A stretch of 64,000 nt of DNA from Palsa-504 sp963819785 (lineage in GTDB: Bacteria; Actinomycetota; Actinomycetes; Streptosporangiales; Streptosporangiaceae). The stretch spans positions 1 to 64,000 of the forward strand of contig CAWFXW010000024.1 in assembly GCA_963819785.1 (NCBI GenBank), read 5' to 3'. Numbering within the stretch: position 1 is the stretch's first letter; every line of letters starts with the position of its first letter. Under the pieces are notes generated by a model that saw nothing but the letters and a program-made list of their open reading frames with translations, did no database searches and had not been told where the DNA came from. The translations under genes were made by a program, and so were the position numbers. Below are positions 1 through 7,914 of the stretch, in pieces.

Positions 1-144
1 TCGGGGCCGGCGCGGAAAACACTGCCGGCGTCGCGCGAAGGTGGTCGCGGCTCGGCAGCAAGTCCGTCAACTCCGGCCGTCTGCTGAGTGGAATAGCGGC
101 CAATGAGTGACGCGGACCAGATGGACCGCGCGCGTGAAGCAGGC

Positions 145-324
145 TCAACGGCGATGACCAAGACCTACGCCGATTGTGTTCGCCTTTTGCCGGACCGCCG
201 CCTCGGTTCGTTTCATCGCCTTCGCGACTTCCACCGCAGGTGTCTTCTTTTTCGAATGGACTTTGAGTTGCCGCAGATCCTCTCTAGTCCACGGTTTTCG
301 GACAGGGGTCCTCTTTTTCGGCAT
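145..324 (-). CDS. Small basic rhizobial-type protein (59 aa)
   Basis: This reads as a 59-residue, Lys/Arg-rich protein that begins MPKKRTPVRKPW. It contains a Myb/SANT-like helix pattern (W-T-x-E-D near residues 12-16, then EAAVRQKA near the end). A strong GGAGG-type ribosome site lies just before the ATG, which is why this short start was chosen over the longer open frame. From memory, very similar 55-65 aa proteins are common in Bradyrhizobium and relatives and have no assigned function. It is probably DNA-binding, but that is inference. It looks intact, unlike its neighbours. Confidence 0.6.
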   Translation of the reverse strand: MPKKRTPVRKPWTREDLRQLKVHSKKKTPAVEVAKAMKRTEAAVRQKANTIGVGLGHRR

Positions 325-385
325 GGCCTCCACTCCTCCATCTGGCGGATCGATGTTGTATCGTCGCAGTCCGCGTTGAGCCGAT

Positions 386-515
386 TCGACTGAGGTTGTC
401 GACCAGAAGTCCGTCGACGCCTTCAGCGGCGAAACGCTCTTGCCAGCGCCAGACGCAGGTCTTGGACTTGCCGGTCTCGCGCATTTCCATTTCGCAGATC
501 GTATTGCTGAGCGCC
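386..515 (-). pseudogene. IS630-type transposase N-terminal fragment
   Basis: A short stretch reads CEMEMRETGKSKTCVWRWQE followed by RFAAEGVDGLL. This matches the helix-turn-helix segment of IS630-family transposases, where a recognition helix is followed by F-x-x-x-G-x-x-G-L. The frame degenerates on both sides and no DDE domain follows, so only about 40 residues survive. It sits between the small basic protein and an SDR tail and is an insertion scar. Confidence 0.5.
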
Positions 516-539
516 GAGGGTGCAAAACGCCATGGTGGA

Positions 540-707
540 GGTATCCCGAGCGAAGAAATGAAAAAAATTGAGTGGGCGAAGATTCCGTTGCAGCGCCCGG
601 CAAATCCCTCAGAAATTGCAGCGGCATTCCATTTCCTTGCGTCACCAGAATCTTCGTATCTGACGGGTGCCGTCCTGGATGTAAACGGCGGCTGCGGTTT
701 TTACTAG
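540..707 (+). pseudogene. Short-chain dehydrogenase/reductase C-terminal fragment
   Basis: The last ~55 residues of a classical SDR are visible: a helix with IPLQRPANPSEIA, then FLASPESSYLTGAVLDVNGG and a stop. That is the hallmark C-terminus of FabG-like oxidoreductases. The Rossmann core (TGxxxGIG) and catalytic YxxxK are absent upstream, where IS630-like sequence lies on the other strand. It is a truncated remnant with no expected activity. Confidence 0.65.
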
Positions 708-709
708 GG

Positions 710-1616
710 AAGCGGCGTCAATGGCCGTTTTGGCGTGGGCGTCCGCGGCTGGGTTCTTTGATGCGCCCAGCGCGGCCCCGGAAAAGTGACGCCGTCGTCA
801 ATCTTGTGCGGGCCCGGATCTGACGGATGATCCATTCGACCTTCCTCGACTTCATCGAAACCGGGCGGCGACAACTCATCGAAAACTCGACCACCCGTTT
901 GTCAGCTCACCCGTCTTGCCCGCGGCGCAGGTGTCGCGCGCCAATCGCCGTCCCGTGGTCGATGTGGTCAATTGGCCCCGCAATCGAGGTGGGGACCATA
1001 AGCGGAGCCTCACTCGGTCGGCGCAGCCTGGGCGGCCAAAAGCCGCTGCAGTCCCGGAAGCGAAGTCGGTTTGGCTCCGGGCCGCTGAGAGTACGAGTTG
1101 CGCACGATGAGGCGATGTTGACCGAGGCGGCGAAAGACCCATCGATCCGGGCGGTCGTTCTCGCCGGCTGTCCGATCGCTTAGCCCCGCCCCAATGTGTA
1201 GTCTTTACGACGCGCTGCGGATTGTCGCGAAGGGCGAGAAAGAGGATGTATCTGTCGAGGGCATGTACTTATGAGATCGTTTCCTGCTGCGCGGGCGCCG
1301 CAACTCGACGAAATCGCGAAGACCTAGCGCGCGGGCCACCGATCGAAGGCCATGATAACGCGCGCGTCTTGACCCATAGTCATCACCCGATAGTCGCATC
1401 TTCGGCTCTTGAGAAGATAGTGCCATTGCCCATTCTCCTTGGTTTCTAAGAAGGGCCTCGCCAGGGATTTCCGACACGACCAAAATTTGCGCCCGCGACG
1501 GCGGCAACGAAAAGCGGTTCGCACTTTATCAACGCAGCTGCACCTTGGGTGTTCCCGAGGATGCATCCTCGCATTCCTCGCCTTGGGCCAGTTATCTGAG
1601 CCGCCTGCTTCGGCAG
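710..1616. other. Gene-poor interval with decayed coding scraps
   Basis: No intact gene is visible. One scrap near 1095-1175 on the plus strand reads AKDPSIRAVVLAG, which resembles the start of a crotonase (enoyl-CoA hydratase) core, but it ends after a few residues. The other open frames are short, overlap on both strands and match nothing I recognise. Confidence 0.4.
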
Positions 1617-1869
1617 CGGCGAAGCGATCGTATTGCTGGATGACGGACTGAGCGACTTTCATGCGCTCTTGACCAAGCAAGGCGGGGAGCAAGCCGCGTT
1701 GGTGGCCTTCGACCTTCTGCGTCTCGGCGGCGACGATCTGCGGCAGCGCCCGCTGGAGAAGCGGCGGGAGGCGCTTATGCGGCTCGTCGCGAAGAGGCGC
1801 GGCGACGAAATCGTGTTCAACGAGAGGGCGCAGTCGTGTTCGCCGAGGCTGCAATGCTTGGCCTGGAGG
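1617..1869 (+). pseudogene. ATP-dependent DNA ligase fragment
   Basis: The frame reads GEAIVLLDDGLSDFHALL, then ALVAFDLLRLGGDDLRQRPL, EKRREAL and, after a shift near 1830, VFAEAAMLGLEG. These are nucleotidyltransferase motifs IIIa to IV of bacterial ATP-dependent DNA ligases (LigD type), in order. The N-terminal KxDG motif is missing. The C-terminal end stops exactly where the IS6 element begins. The frameshift and IS truncation make it non-functional. Its style is rhizobial and differs from the actinobacterial ligase near 60 kb. Confidence 0.7.
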
Positions 1870-2688
1870 GGCGGTGTCAGAGCAAATTCTCGGGCTGTCC
1901 CTGGCCGTGTTAGCCTCGGCGCATGAGCAATCCGTTCCGATATTTCAACAGCTCGCCAGAGGTCATCCGTCTGGTGGTGATGATGTACGTGCGATACCCG
2001 CTGTCGCTGCGCAACGTCGAGGATCTGTTCGCCGAGCGCGGGATCGACATCAGCCACGAGACCGTGCGGTTCTGGTGGAATCGATTTGGCCCGATGTTCG
2101 CCGCCGAGATTCGTAAGCGACGCGTCGCGCACATGCGCGGCTATCCGCAGTGGCGGTGGCATTTGGATGAGGTGTTCGTGAAGGTCAACGGCAAGCTCTG
2201 CTATCTGTGGCGCGCCGTCGACCATGAGGGCGAGGTGTTGGAGGCGGTGGTTACGGCGAAGCGGGACAAAGCCGCGGCGCTGAAGCTTCTCAAGCGGATC
2301 ATGAAGAAATACGGGGCTCCTCGCAGCATCGTCACCGATGGGCTTCGGGCCTATTCGGCGGCGATGAACGAGATCGGTGTTGCTGCCCAGCGGCACGCGG
2401 TCGGCGGTCGGCTCAACAATCGGGCAGAGAATTCGCATCAGCCGTTTCGGCGACGCGAACGGACGATGCAGCGCTTTCGAAGTCTGAAGACGCTGCAGAA
2501 GTTCAGCTCAGTTCATGCACAGGTGCACAACCAATTCAATCAGGAGCGCCATCTCGTCACGAGGCAAGTCTACAAGCAGAGACGCTCTGCTGCCTTGGCC
2601 GAGTGGCGCGCTCTCGCGGCATAGACCACCGCTCGCGAGATGGCGATCGAGCCGCATGTCGACGAGCCTCCGTTACTTTGACACCGCC
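1870..2688 (+). mobile_element. IS6-family insertion sequence
   Basis: The element is about 819 bp and bounded by inverted ends GGCGGTGTCA (1870-1879) and TGACACCGCC (2679-2688). It carries a single full-length transposase gene. The 8 bases on either side do not match (cctggagg versus gacgctgc), so no target duplication remains. That suggests deletion or recombination between copies, which is common for this replicative family. It truncates the ligase fragment on its left. Confidence 0.85.
1923..2624 (+). CDS. IS6-family DDE transposase
   Basis: This 233-residue protein has the full length expected for the IS6/IS26 family. An N-terminal HTH covers residues ~20-50. The catalytic triad is visible as Asp82 (HLDEVFVKVNG), Asp139 (IVTDGL) and Glu169 (NNRAENSH), followed by the usual R-x-R-E-R basic stretch. 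The frame is intact, so the enzyme could be active. In this family it acts by replicative cointegrate formation. It lies within terminal repeats at 1870 and 2688. Confidence 0.93.
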   Translation: MSNPFRYFNSSPEVIRLVVMMYVRYPLSLRNVEDLFAERGIDISHETVRFWWNRFGPMFAAEIRKRRVAHMRGYPQWRWHLDEVFVKVNGKLCYLWRAVDHEGEVLEAVVTAKRDKAAALKLLKRIMKKYGAPRSIVTDGLRAYSAAMNEIGVAAQRHAVGGRLNNRAENSHQPFRRRERTMQRFRSLKTLQKFSSVHAQVHNQFNQERHLVTRQVYKQRRSAALAEWRALAA

Positions 2689-2966
2689 GACGCTGCCCGA
2701 ACGCGCAGACACTCGGCCCGCCCAGCCCGACGGTCGCGGCGGCTTCAGGATCGCGCTCGCTCGCGAGTTCGTCGACCGGCCCGCGGGCGCAGCTTGCCGA
2801 CGGATCGAGCACAAGCGCCCTCAACCGGAAACTTCTGGAACCTATGGCCCCCGAAAACGTTATGTCCTTTGGTGGCCCGTTGGTCGCGAAGACTTCCGCT
2901 CCCGGGCAGACGCTTTGCACGAGCATTTCAGGCCTAGCTTTGCGCTCGTGCGTGAAGGAGGCGAAC

Positions 2967-3537
2967 ATGACCAGCAACCTAGCGCGTGTTGTCATGATCA
3001 GCGCAGCGCTCGCAGGTACTGCCGCGTTGGCGCAAACAAACGACGCTGGCAGCCAGGACAACACTTCGACCATCCAACCGGTTCGACAAGGCAACGGCGC
3101 CCGCCGCCGATCAGCCAGCGGATATGTTCGTGACCAAACAAGCGGTCACCGAATGGCGCGCCCCCAAGCTTGTTGGCGTCTCAGTGTACGGGGTGGACGA
3201 CAAGCAAGTCGGAACTATCAAGGACGTTCTTATCGATCATGACGGATCGGCGCGGGTGATCGTGATCGGCGTCGGCGGGTTCCTTGGGATCGGAGCGAAG
3301 GATATTGGAGTGCCCTTCGCTGCGATACAGTGGCAAACCGAGGGCCGCGTTGTGCCGGCAACGGACCAGCCACCGGCCAATCCGCTCGCCAGAACCAACT
3401 CTGGGAGCAACCAGCCGACATTGAAAAAAACGGATCCAGCGGCGACCGAAGCGAGCCACGGATATCCGGACAAGGCGGTGCTCGGGGTGACCTTGGCGCA
3501 GTTGAAGATGGCGCCCGACTTTAAGTATGCGCCGTGA
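2967..3537 (+). pseudogene. Secreted PRC-barrel protein, frameshifted
   Basis: Translation would start at an ATG 6 nt after AAGGAGG. It gives a clean signal peptide (MTSNLARVVMISAALAGTAA, with cleavage after ALA). After about 30-35 residues the coding sense moves by +1 near 3045-3080. It continues as a PRC-barrel domain (KLVGVSVYGVDDKQVGTIKD, VLIDHDGSARVIVIGVGGFL), then a Pro-rich tail and a conserved AQLKMAPDFKYA end. Such periplasmic PRC-barrel proteins are typical of Alphaproteobacteria. Whether the shift is real or a sequencing error cannot be decided here. Confidence 0.7.
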
Positions 3538-3779
3538 TCCGTTGGCCGAACTCAAGTCATCATCTGGCGGACCACGATCGGTCAACCAGTGATCTCCCAT
3601 GATCTCCGGAGTGACCATGTTTTCCCGCAAAATCTCACCCGGGCTAAGCCGGCATAGCTGGAATGGCAAGCAAGCGTCTTCGCAATTCGCCAAAGTCTGC
3701 AACTGTACGATTTCGTACACTCAATCGGGAACGCTTTCGCTCCCCCTTGCGTTTCATGCCTTCAGGGACCTCGGGCAAG

Positions 3780-4179
3780 ATGGAGCGCGTGCATTTGCAA
3801 GCAGCCCGGACAGTCGTCACCGTTGTCGTGGTCGAAGACGATTGGATTGATCCGCGAAAACATGGTGACCGACCTTCGGCAGGAAGGATGGGCGGTGTTG
3901 GAGGCGGCTACGGGCGCTGGCGCGCTCAGTGCGCTTCACGATGCCGAAAAAGTCGATCTTCTGATCACCGACATAGGACTGGCCGACGCCCTGTCAGGCT
4001 GGGACGTGGCTGAAGCGTTCCGCATCGCGCATCCGGAGGTGCCGGTGATCTATGCTTCCGGAAATCCGGCAAACGATCATCGCCGAGTCCCGGGGAGCAT
4101 CTTTCTCAGCAAGCCGGTCGCCGTTTCAGAGCTTACCTCGACCTGCCGCAAGCTTCTGGCGCGGCCGGTTTCCTCCTAA
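3780..4179 (+). pseudogene. CheY-like receiver protein, frameshifted
   Basis: The N-terminal VVVVEDDW holds the acidic pair of a receiver domain. A +1 shift near 3845 then moves the sense to the frame with LIRENMVTDLRQEGW, LLITDIGL (phospho-acceptor Asp), PVIYASG and FLSKPV (conserved Lys). There is no output domain, as in single-domain response regulators common in rhizobia. No kinase is adjacent. The start is uncertain: I used the ATG upstream of the VVVVEDD strand. Confidence 0.65.
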
Positions 4180-4462
4180 TCTGTCGTCGTCGCAATAACA
4201 CCTCCGGCAGGTGTTTGCGGACCAAGCGGACCGCGGTTTTGGACGCCTCAATGGGCGGAGACCTGCCCTTCCAGGGTGCCGGTCGGTAGGTCCGGTGTCG
4301 ACGCCAAACCGGACGTCATCTTTTGCTTCTTAAGGGCGAGATTCTCTGGGTCTGGCTCATCCCTCAGGGTCATCATCACTATGGGCTTCGCCAACGCCAA
4401 CCGCCCCGAGAACAGCGCAACAGCCCGCGCACTGCTCGGCGCGCGGGCACAGCGTGTAGGAA

Positions 4463-4945
4463 TTGAGCGTAACGGCTGATCCTGAAGCGATCTTCGGCAC
4501 TGCCGCCTCCACGCCGGCGCCGCTCGGCTTCTGGAAGGCGATCGGCGAGGTCTGGCCCAAGACCCGGGAGCAACGATGCTGGGTGCATAAGAGCGCCAAC
4601 ATTCTCAACAAGCTGCCGAGGAGCCAGCAGCCCAGGGCCAAGCGCGCATGCTGCAAGACATCTGGATGGCCGAAAACGAGGAACGACGCCGAAGCGGCGT
4701 TCGACGCCTTCGTCGAGACCTATGCCGTCAAATAGAGAGAGCCGCCGAATGCCTGAAGAAGGACCGGGACCCGCTGCTCGCCGTCTACGACTTCCCGGCC
4801 GAACATTGGAAACATCTGCGCACGTCCAATCCGATCGAAAGCACCTTCGCGACCGTACGACAAAGGACGAACCGCTCGAAGGGTGCCTCTCGAACAGGAC
4901 CGTCTCGCCATGGTGTTCAAGTTGGTCGAATCCTGGCATGACCCC
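4463..4945 (+). pseudogene. IS256-family transposase fragment, several frameshifts
   Basis: Pieces of the C-terminal half of a Mutator/IS256 transposase can be read: GFWKAIGEVWPKTREQRCWV, then HKSANILNKLP, AEHWKHLRTSNPIESTFATV, RQRTNRSKG and MVFKLVESW. They lie in three different frames, with an in-frame stop near 4733. No complete gene or terminal repeat is seen. It is a decayed copy, unrelated in detail to the intact IS256 element near 42 kb. Confidence 0.8.
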
Positions 4946-4986
4946 GGCTTCCGATAGACTCTTCGGGTCGCCCGCCGGGGCGGCCC

Positions 4987-5060
4987 GCCGCCTTAGCTCA
5001 GTCGGTTAGAGCGACGCACTCGTAATGCGTAGGTCATCGGTTCGATTCCGATAGGCGGCT
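4987..5060 (+). tRNA. tRNA-Thr (anticodon CGT)
   Basis: A 74-nt cloverleaf is visible. The acceptor arms are GCCGCCT (4987-4993) and AGGCGGC (5053-5059). The D-arm contains AGCTCAGTCGGTTAGAGC. The anticodon stem is ACGCA/TGCGT with loop CTCGTAA, giving anticodon CGT. The T-arm contains GGTTCGATTCC. CCA is not encoded. It lies at the junction between the lower-GC left block and the high-GC remainder, and tRNA genes are frequent integration sites. Confidence 0.95.
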
Positions 5061-5086
5061 CCCAGGTAGATGGCCTAATTCGAACG

Positions 5087-5281
5087 ATGCGGCTCGCGGC
5101 GCGGTTGCGCGCGCTTCGCGAACAGCGCGGCATGACCCAAGAGCAGCTAGCGGCCCAGGCGCAGATCTCCGTAGCCACGGTGCGGAACATCGAAAGAGTG
5201 GTCGTGATCGAACCGTGCCTCTTCACCGTTCTCGCAATGGTGCGGGTCCTCGACGCAACGATCGATGACGTCGCCAGGTAG
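5087..5281 (+). CDS. Small XRE-family HTH protein
   Basis: This 64-residue protein is essentially one Cro/CI-type helix-turn-helix: RLRALREQRGMTQEQLAAQ, then ISVATVRNIER. The final helices (FTVLAMVRVLDATIDDVA) complete the five-helix fold. The gene begins 26 nt after the tRNA and may be co-transcribed with it or leaderless. It has no effector domain. Short regulators like this often accompany integrative elements or toxin-antitoxin loci, but no partner is visible here. Confidence 0.6.
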   Translation: MRLAARLRALREQRGMTQEQLAAQAQISVATVRNIERVVVIEPCLFTVLAMVRVLDATIDDVAR

Positions 5282-5570
5282 CAGGACCGTCGAGGTCGAA
5301 CGCCGCGCCCAAGCGCGACTTCGTTATTGGTTCAAACAATTTCAGATCCCTGCCGAATATTCACGCCTGCCACGACGGCCGGCCGACTGTGATGACGCAT
5401 TCAGATCGTCCGGTTCTGGGCCACAGGCCCGCAGCGCTCGCCCCTGAGTGGTGATGCGGCGAATTCGGCAGGCTCACCCGGGTGGCCGCGAGCTGCCGGA
5501 CCGGATGAGCTGATCATTGAGGCTGCCCGGCAACGGGTATGCATCCGGCACTGGCCACAAGGAGGGCGTT
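5282..5570. other. Intergenic, no feature recognised
   Basis: No convincing gene or structure is visible. Base composition changes here from the mixed left block to uniformly GC-rich actinobacterial sequence. The only signal is the AAGGAGG ribosome site at 5559-5565 that serves the next gene. Confidence 0.4.
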
Positions 5571-6239
5571 ATGACCACGGATCAGGGTCCGTATCCAGCT
5601 CAGTATCCTGTTCAGTTCGCCGTCGAGTACCCGGACCGGCCGCTCAGCCGGCTGACCTCGTTCTTCCGGATTTTCGTGATCATCCCGATCGCGATCGTGC
5701 TCGGCACCGTTTCCGGCGCGACCTGGGAATCCGCGGGAAGCACCTCGACGCTCCACCACTCCACCACGTACTACGGCCCCGCAGGCGCGGGCGGCCTGCT
5801 GTTCTTCGGCCCGCTGCTGATGATCTTGTTCCGGCAAAAATACCCCCGGTGGTGGTTCGACTGGAACCTGGAACTGCAGCGCTTCATCAACCGGGTGTGG
5901 ACCTACCTGGCCCTGATGAACGACAGTTACCCCTCTACCGACGACCGCCAGTGGGTCCAGCTTGATTACGCCTATCCGGACGCGGCCACGGACCTCAACC
6001 GGTGGCTGCCGCTGGTCAAATGGCTGCTGGCCATCCCGCACTACATCGTGCTGTTCTTCCTGGACATCGCCGCGTTCTTCGCGGTGATCGTGACCTGGTT
6101 CGCGATCTTGTTCACCGGCCGTTACCCCCGTGGCATATTCAGCTTCGTCGAAGGCGTATTCCGCTGGCACAACCGGGTCGCCGCCTACGCGTTCGTCCTG
6201 GTCACCGACCGGTACCCGCCGTTCAGCCTGGCGCCGTGA
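5571..6239 (+). CDS. DUF4389-type integral membrane protein
   Basis: The 222-residue protein starts at an ATG 5 nt after AAGGAGG, so the longer upstream frame was rejected. Three hydrophobic segments are clear: FFRIFVIIPIAIVLGTV, GGLLFFGPLLMILF, and a long pair around LLAIPHYIVLFFLDIAAFF and VIVTWFAILFTG. The conserved pattern YPxxxFxFxxGVxRWxxRVxAYxxLxTDxYPPFS at the C-terminus is what I associate with DUF4389 proteins of actinomycetes. Function is unknown. It is monocistronic and ends in a terminator shared with the convergent gene. Confidence 0.75.
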   Translation: MTTDQGPYPAQYPVQFAVEYPDRPLSRLTSFFRIFVIIPIAIVLGTVSGATWESAGSTSTLHHSTTYYGPAGAGGLLFFGPLLMILFRQKYPRWWFDWNLELQRFINRVWTYLALMNDSYPSTDDRQWVQLDYAYPDAATDLNRWLPLVKWLLAIPHYIVLFFLDIAAFFAVIVTWFAILFTGRYPRGIFSFVEGVFRWHNRVAAYAFVLVTDRYPPFSLAP

Positions 6240-6398
6240 CCCGGCACCGCAGGCAGCCGGGCTAGCCTGTACCGCGAGCTGGACAGCCGGTGCCGGCCTC
6301 CCCGGGCACGGCCCATGCCCGGACCTGACACTGGCGGGTTCACCGGTGCCGCCCGTGGTAAGCAGGCGGAGACGGACCGGGCCGCGGGTGGCATGGAT

Positions 6399-6424
6399 AA
6401 GGCGCCGCGGCCGGCGGCGCCTTT
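6399..6424. terminator. Bidirectional hairpin terminator
   Basis: Perfect 10-bp arms AAGGCGCCGC (6399-6408) and GCGGCGCCTT (6414-6423) enclose a 5-nt loop and are followed by a short T run. It sits between two convergent genes and would act in both directions, since each arm ends in A/T. Confidence 0.75.
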
Positions 6425-6461
6425 GTGGGACGGTGCGGGCTGCGCGGTCCGGGAAGCTAGC

Positions 6462-6995
6462 TCAGGCAGCGGCGCCAGCCGGGACAGACGGCGCGATGAC
6501 CGGGACGGCCTTGACGGTGAGCCGGTGCCCGCGCAGGAAGATGACCACCAGCCGGGTGAGCACGTCGGCCAGGGCCATCATGACCAGCGCGGCGGTCCAG
6601 GCCGCCGGGCCGGTGATGTGGTGCGCGATGCTGAACGCGGCGATGGCCGGGCCGGCGCCGTGAGTCGCGGCGAAGTAGAACACCATCCGGGCCCCCACCC
6701 CGGCGATCCACATGCCCGCCGCCAGGACGCCGGCGCGGCCCAGCGGGCGGCCGCCGGCGCCGGCCCGCAGGCGGGTGGCCAGGCCGCCGATCGCGCCCAT
6801 GGCCGCGCCGGCCGAGACGCAGAGCAGGTCCAGCGTGAGGTCGCTGCCGCCGCCCGGTACCGAGTGCAGGAACATCACGGCGGCGGCGCCGACGGCCAGG
6901 ACCGGGACGGCCAGGGCCCGCAGGCCGAGCGGGTGCTCGCGGATCTGGCGGATGACGAGGAGGACGAGCAGCGCGTTGATCAGGTAAACGTTCAT
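6462..6995 (-). CDS. Hypothetical polytopic membrane protein
   Basis: From the ATG at 6995 the protein is 177 aa and opens directly with a membrane segment (MNVYLINALLVLLVI). Three or four further hydrophobic stretches follow (ALAVPVLAVGAAAVMFL, LLCVSAGAAMGAIGGL, ITGPAAWTAALVMMALADVL). The longer open frame upstream is Arg/Gly-rich noise and overlaps a 14-bp inverted repeat, so it was excluded. I do not recognise the family; it resembles small DUF1453-like actinobacterial membrane proteins. It converges on the DUF4389 gene. Confidence 0.6.
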   Translation of the reverse strand: MNVYLINALLVLLVIRQIREHPLGLRALAVPVLAVGAAAVMFLHSVPGGGSDLTLDLLCVSAGAAMGAIGGLATRLRAGAGGRPLGRAGVLAAGMWIAGVGARMVFYFAATHGAGPAIAAFSIAHHITGPAAWTAALVMMALADVLTRLVVIFLRGHRLTVKAVPVIAPSVPAGAAA

Positions 6996-7029
6996 GCCGT
7001 CAGCGTGCCGCGCGGGCCCGCGCCAGCGC

Positions 7030-7084
7030 GTCAGCCCCCGGGTGGGAGCCCGGGTTGATACCCCGGACCAACCCGGGGGCTGAC
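7030..7084. repeat. 14-bp perfect inverted repeat upstream of membrane gene
   Basis: GTCAGCCCCCGGGT (7030-7043) and ACCCGGGGGCTGAC (7071-7084) are exact reverse complements separated by 27 nt, which themselves contain CCCGGG/CCCCGG self-complementarity. It lies 35 nt upstream of the start at 6995, so as RNA it would form a large 5' leader stem-loop of that gene. It could also be a mobile-element relic. Confidence 0.7.
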
Positions 7085-7224
7085 CTGCCTGCCCGGGCAC
7101 CGCACGCAGGCGCTGACCACGGAAGGTGAGACCACCGCGTCCCCTCCCGGTTCGAGATCCTCCCTGCCGAGTATGCGCGGCTAGTGCGCTGGCCACGAAC
7201 GTTCACCGGCTGGGCTGACATGCC

Positions 7225-7815
7225 GTGGTGATTGGTTCCGCACTCGGTCATGTGGTGGGTCGGGCGCAGGGGGCGGTATGGCTGAGCGGGGTGCGGGCGC
7301 GGCGGCTGAGTGATCAACAGGGGCAGCGGCTGCTGCAGATCGTGCGGCGGGGTGAGCACGGGCCGGTCCGGGTGCGCCGGGCGGTGATCATCATGGCGCC
7401 GGCGTCGGGGACGCTGGTGCCGGCGACCGCGCGGCTGGTCGCGGCCGGTGAGGATACGGTGCGGGTCGTGATCCGCGCGTTTGACGCCGAGGGGGTGGCG
7501 GCGCTGGACCCTCAGCGGGCGGGAGGCCGTCCCCGGCCGGATCGGTGATGCGGGCATCGAGGTCATCGTCGCGGCGGCCGCCACCGGGCCGGAGAGGCCG
7601 GGACCGCTGTTCACCTGGTGGAGCCTGCGCGAGCTGGCGGACTGTTTAGCCTGCCGTGCGGGCGGGCCGGTGACCGTCGGGCGGGAGCGGCTGCGGCAGA
7701 TCCTGGATGAGCGCGGCATCTCCGTGCAGCGGACCCGGGCCTGGAAGGAGCCCGCCGACCCGGGCCGGGACGCCGGACTGGACCGGATCGAGCACGTGAC
7801 CAGCGCCTATCCGAG
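7225..7815 (+). pseudogene. IS630-family transposase, N-terminal part, frameshifted
   Basis: The first frame gives RLSDQQGQRLLQIVRRGEHG, VRRAVIIMA and FDAEGVAALDP, which is the IS630 winged HTH. A +1 shift near 7530 (a ccggccgg run) moves to GIEVIVAAAA, FTWWSLRELADCL, ERLRQILDERGI and IEHVTS. The sequence stops at ~7815 where the DDE catalytic domain should begin, and unrelated DNA follows. Frameshifted and lacking its catalytic half, it is dead. It directly abuts the promoter of the next gene. Confidence 0.8.
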
Positions 7816-7902
7816 TGCCGGCGGATGCGGGCCGGGCGCGCCGGGGAGGTGGCCGGGCAGGGGATCTGCGGCGGTGACGGTGCGGGTCACCGTGCGGGTG
7901 GC

Positions 7903-7908
7903 TATTGT
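7903..7908 (+). promoter_or_regulatory. Putative -10 element for a leaderless gene
   Basis: TATTGT lies 6 nt before the ATG at 7915, so transcription would begin at or next to the A of the start codon. No Shine-Dalgarno sequence precedes this ATG. The paralog near 24.3 kb has TATCGT at exactly the same distance, and the ~80 bp upstream are also conserved between the two, which supports a real shared promoter. Confidence 0.55.
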
Positions 7909-7914
7909 GCGTCC

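Noticed and set aside
6315..7058. 247-codon plus-strand frame
   Set aside because: Overlaps a membrane-protein gene on the minus strand; composition is Gly/Arg/Asp-rich noise.
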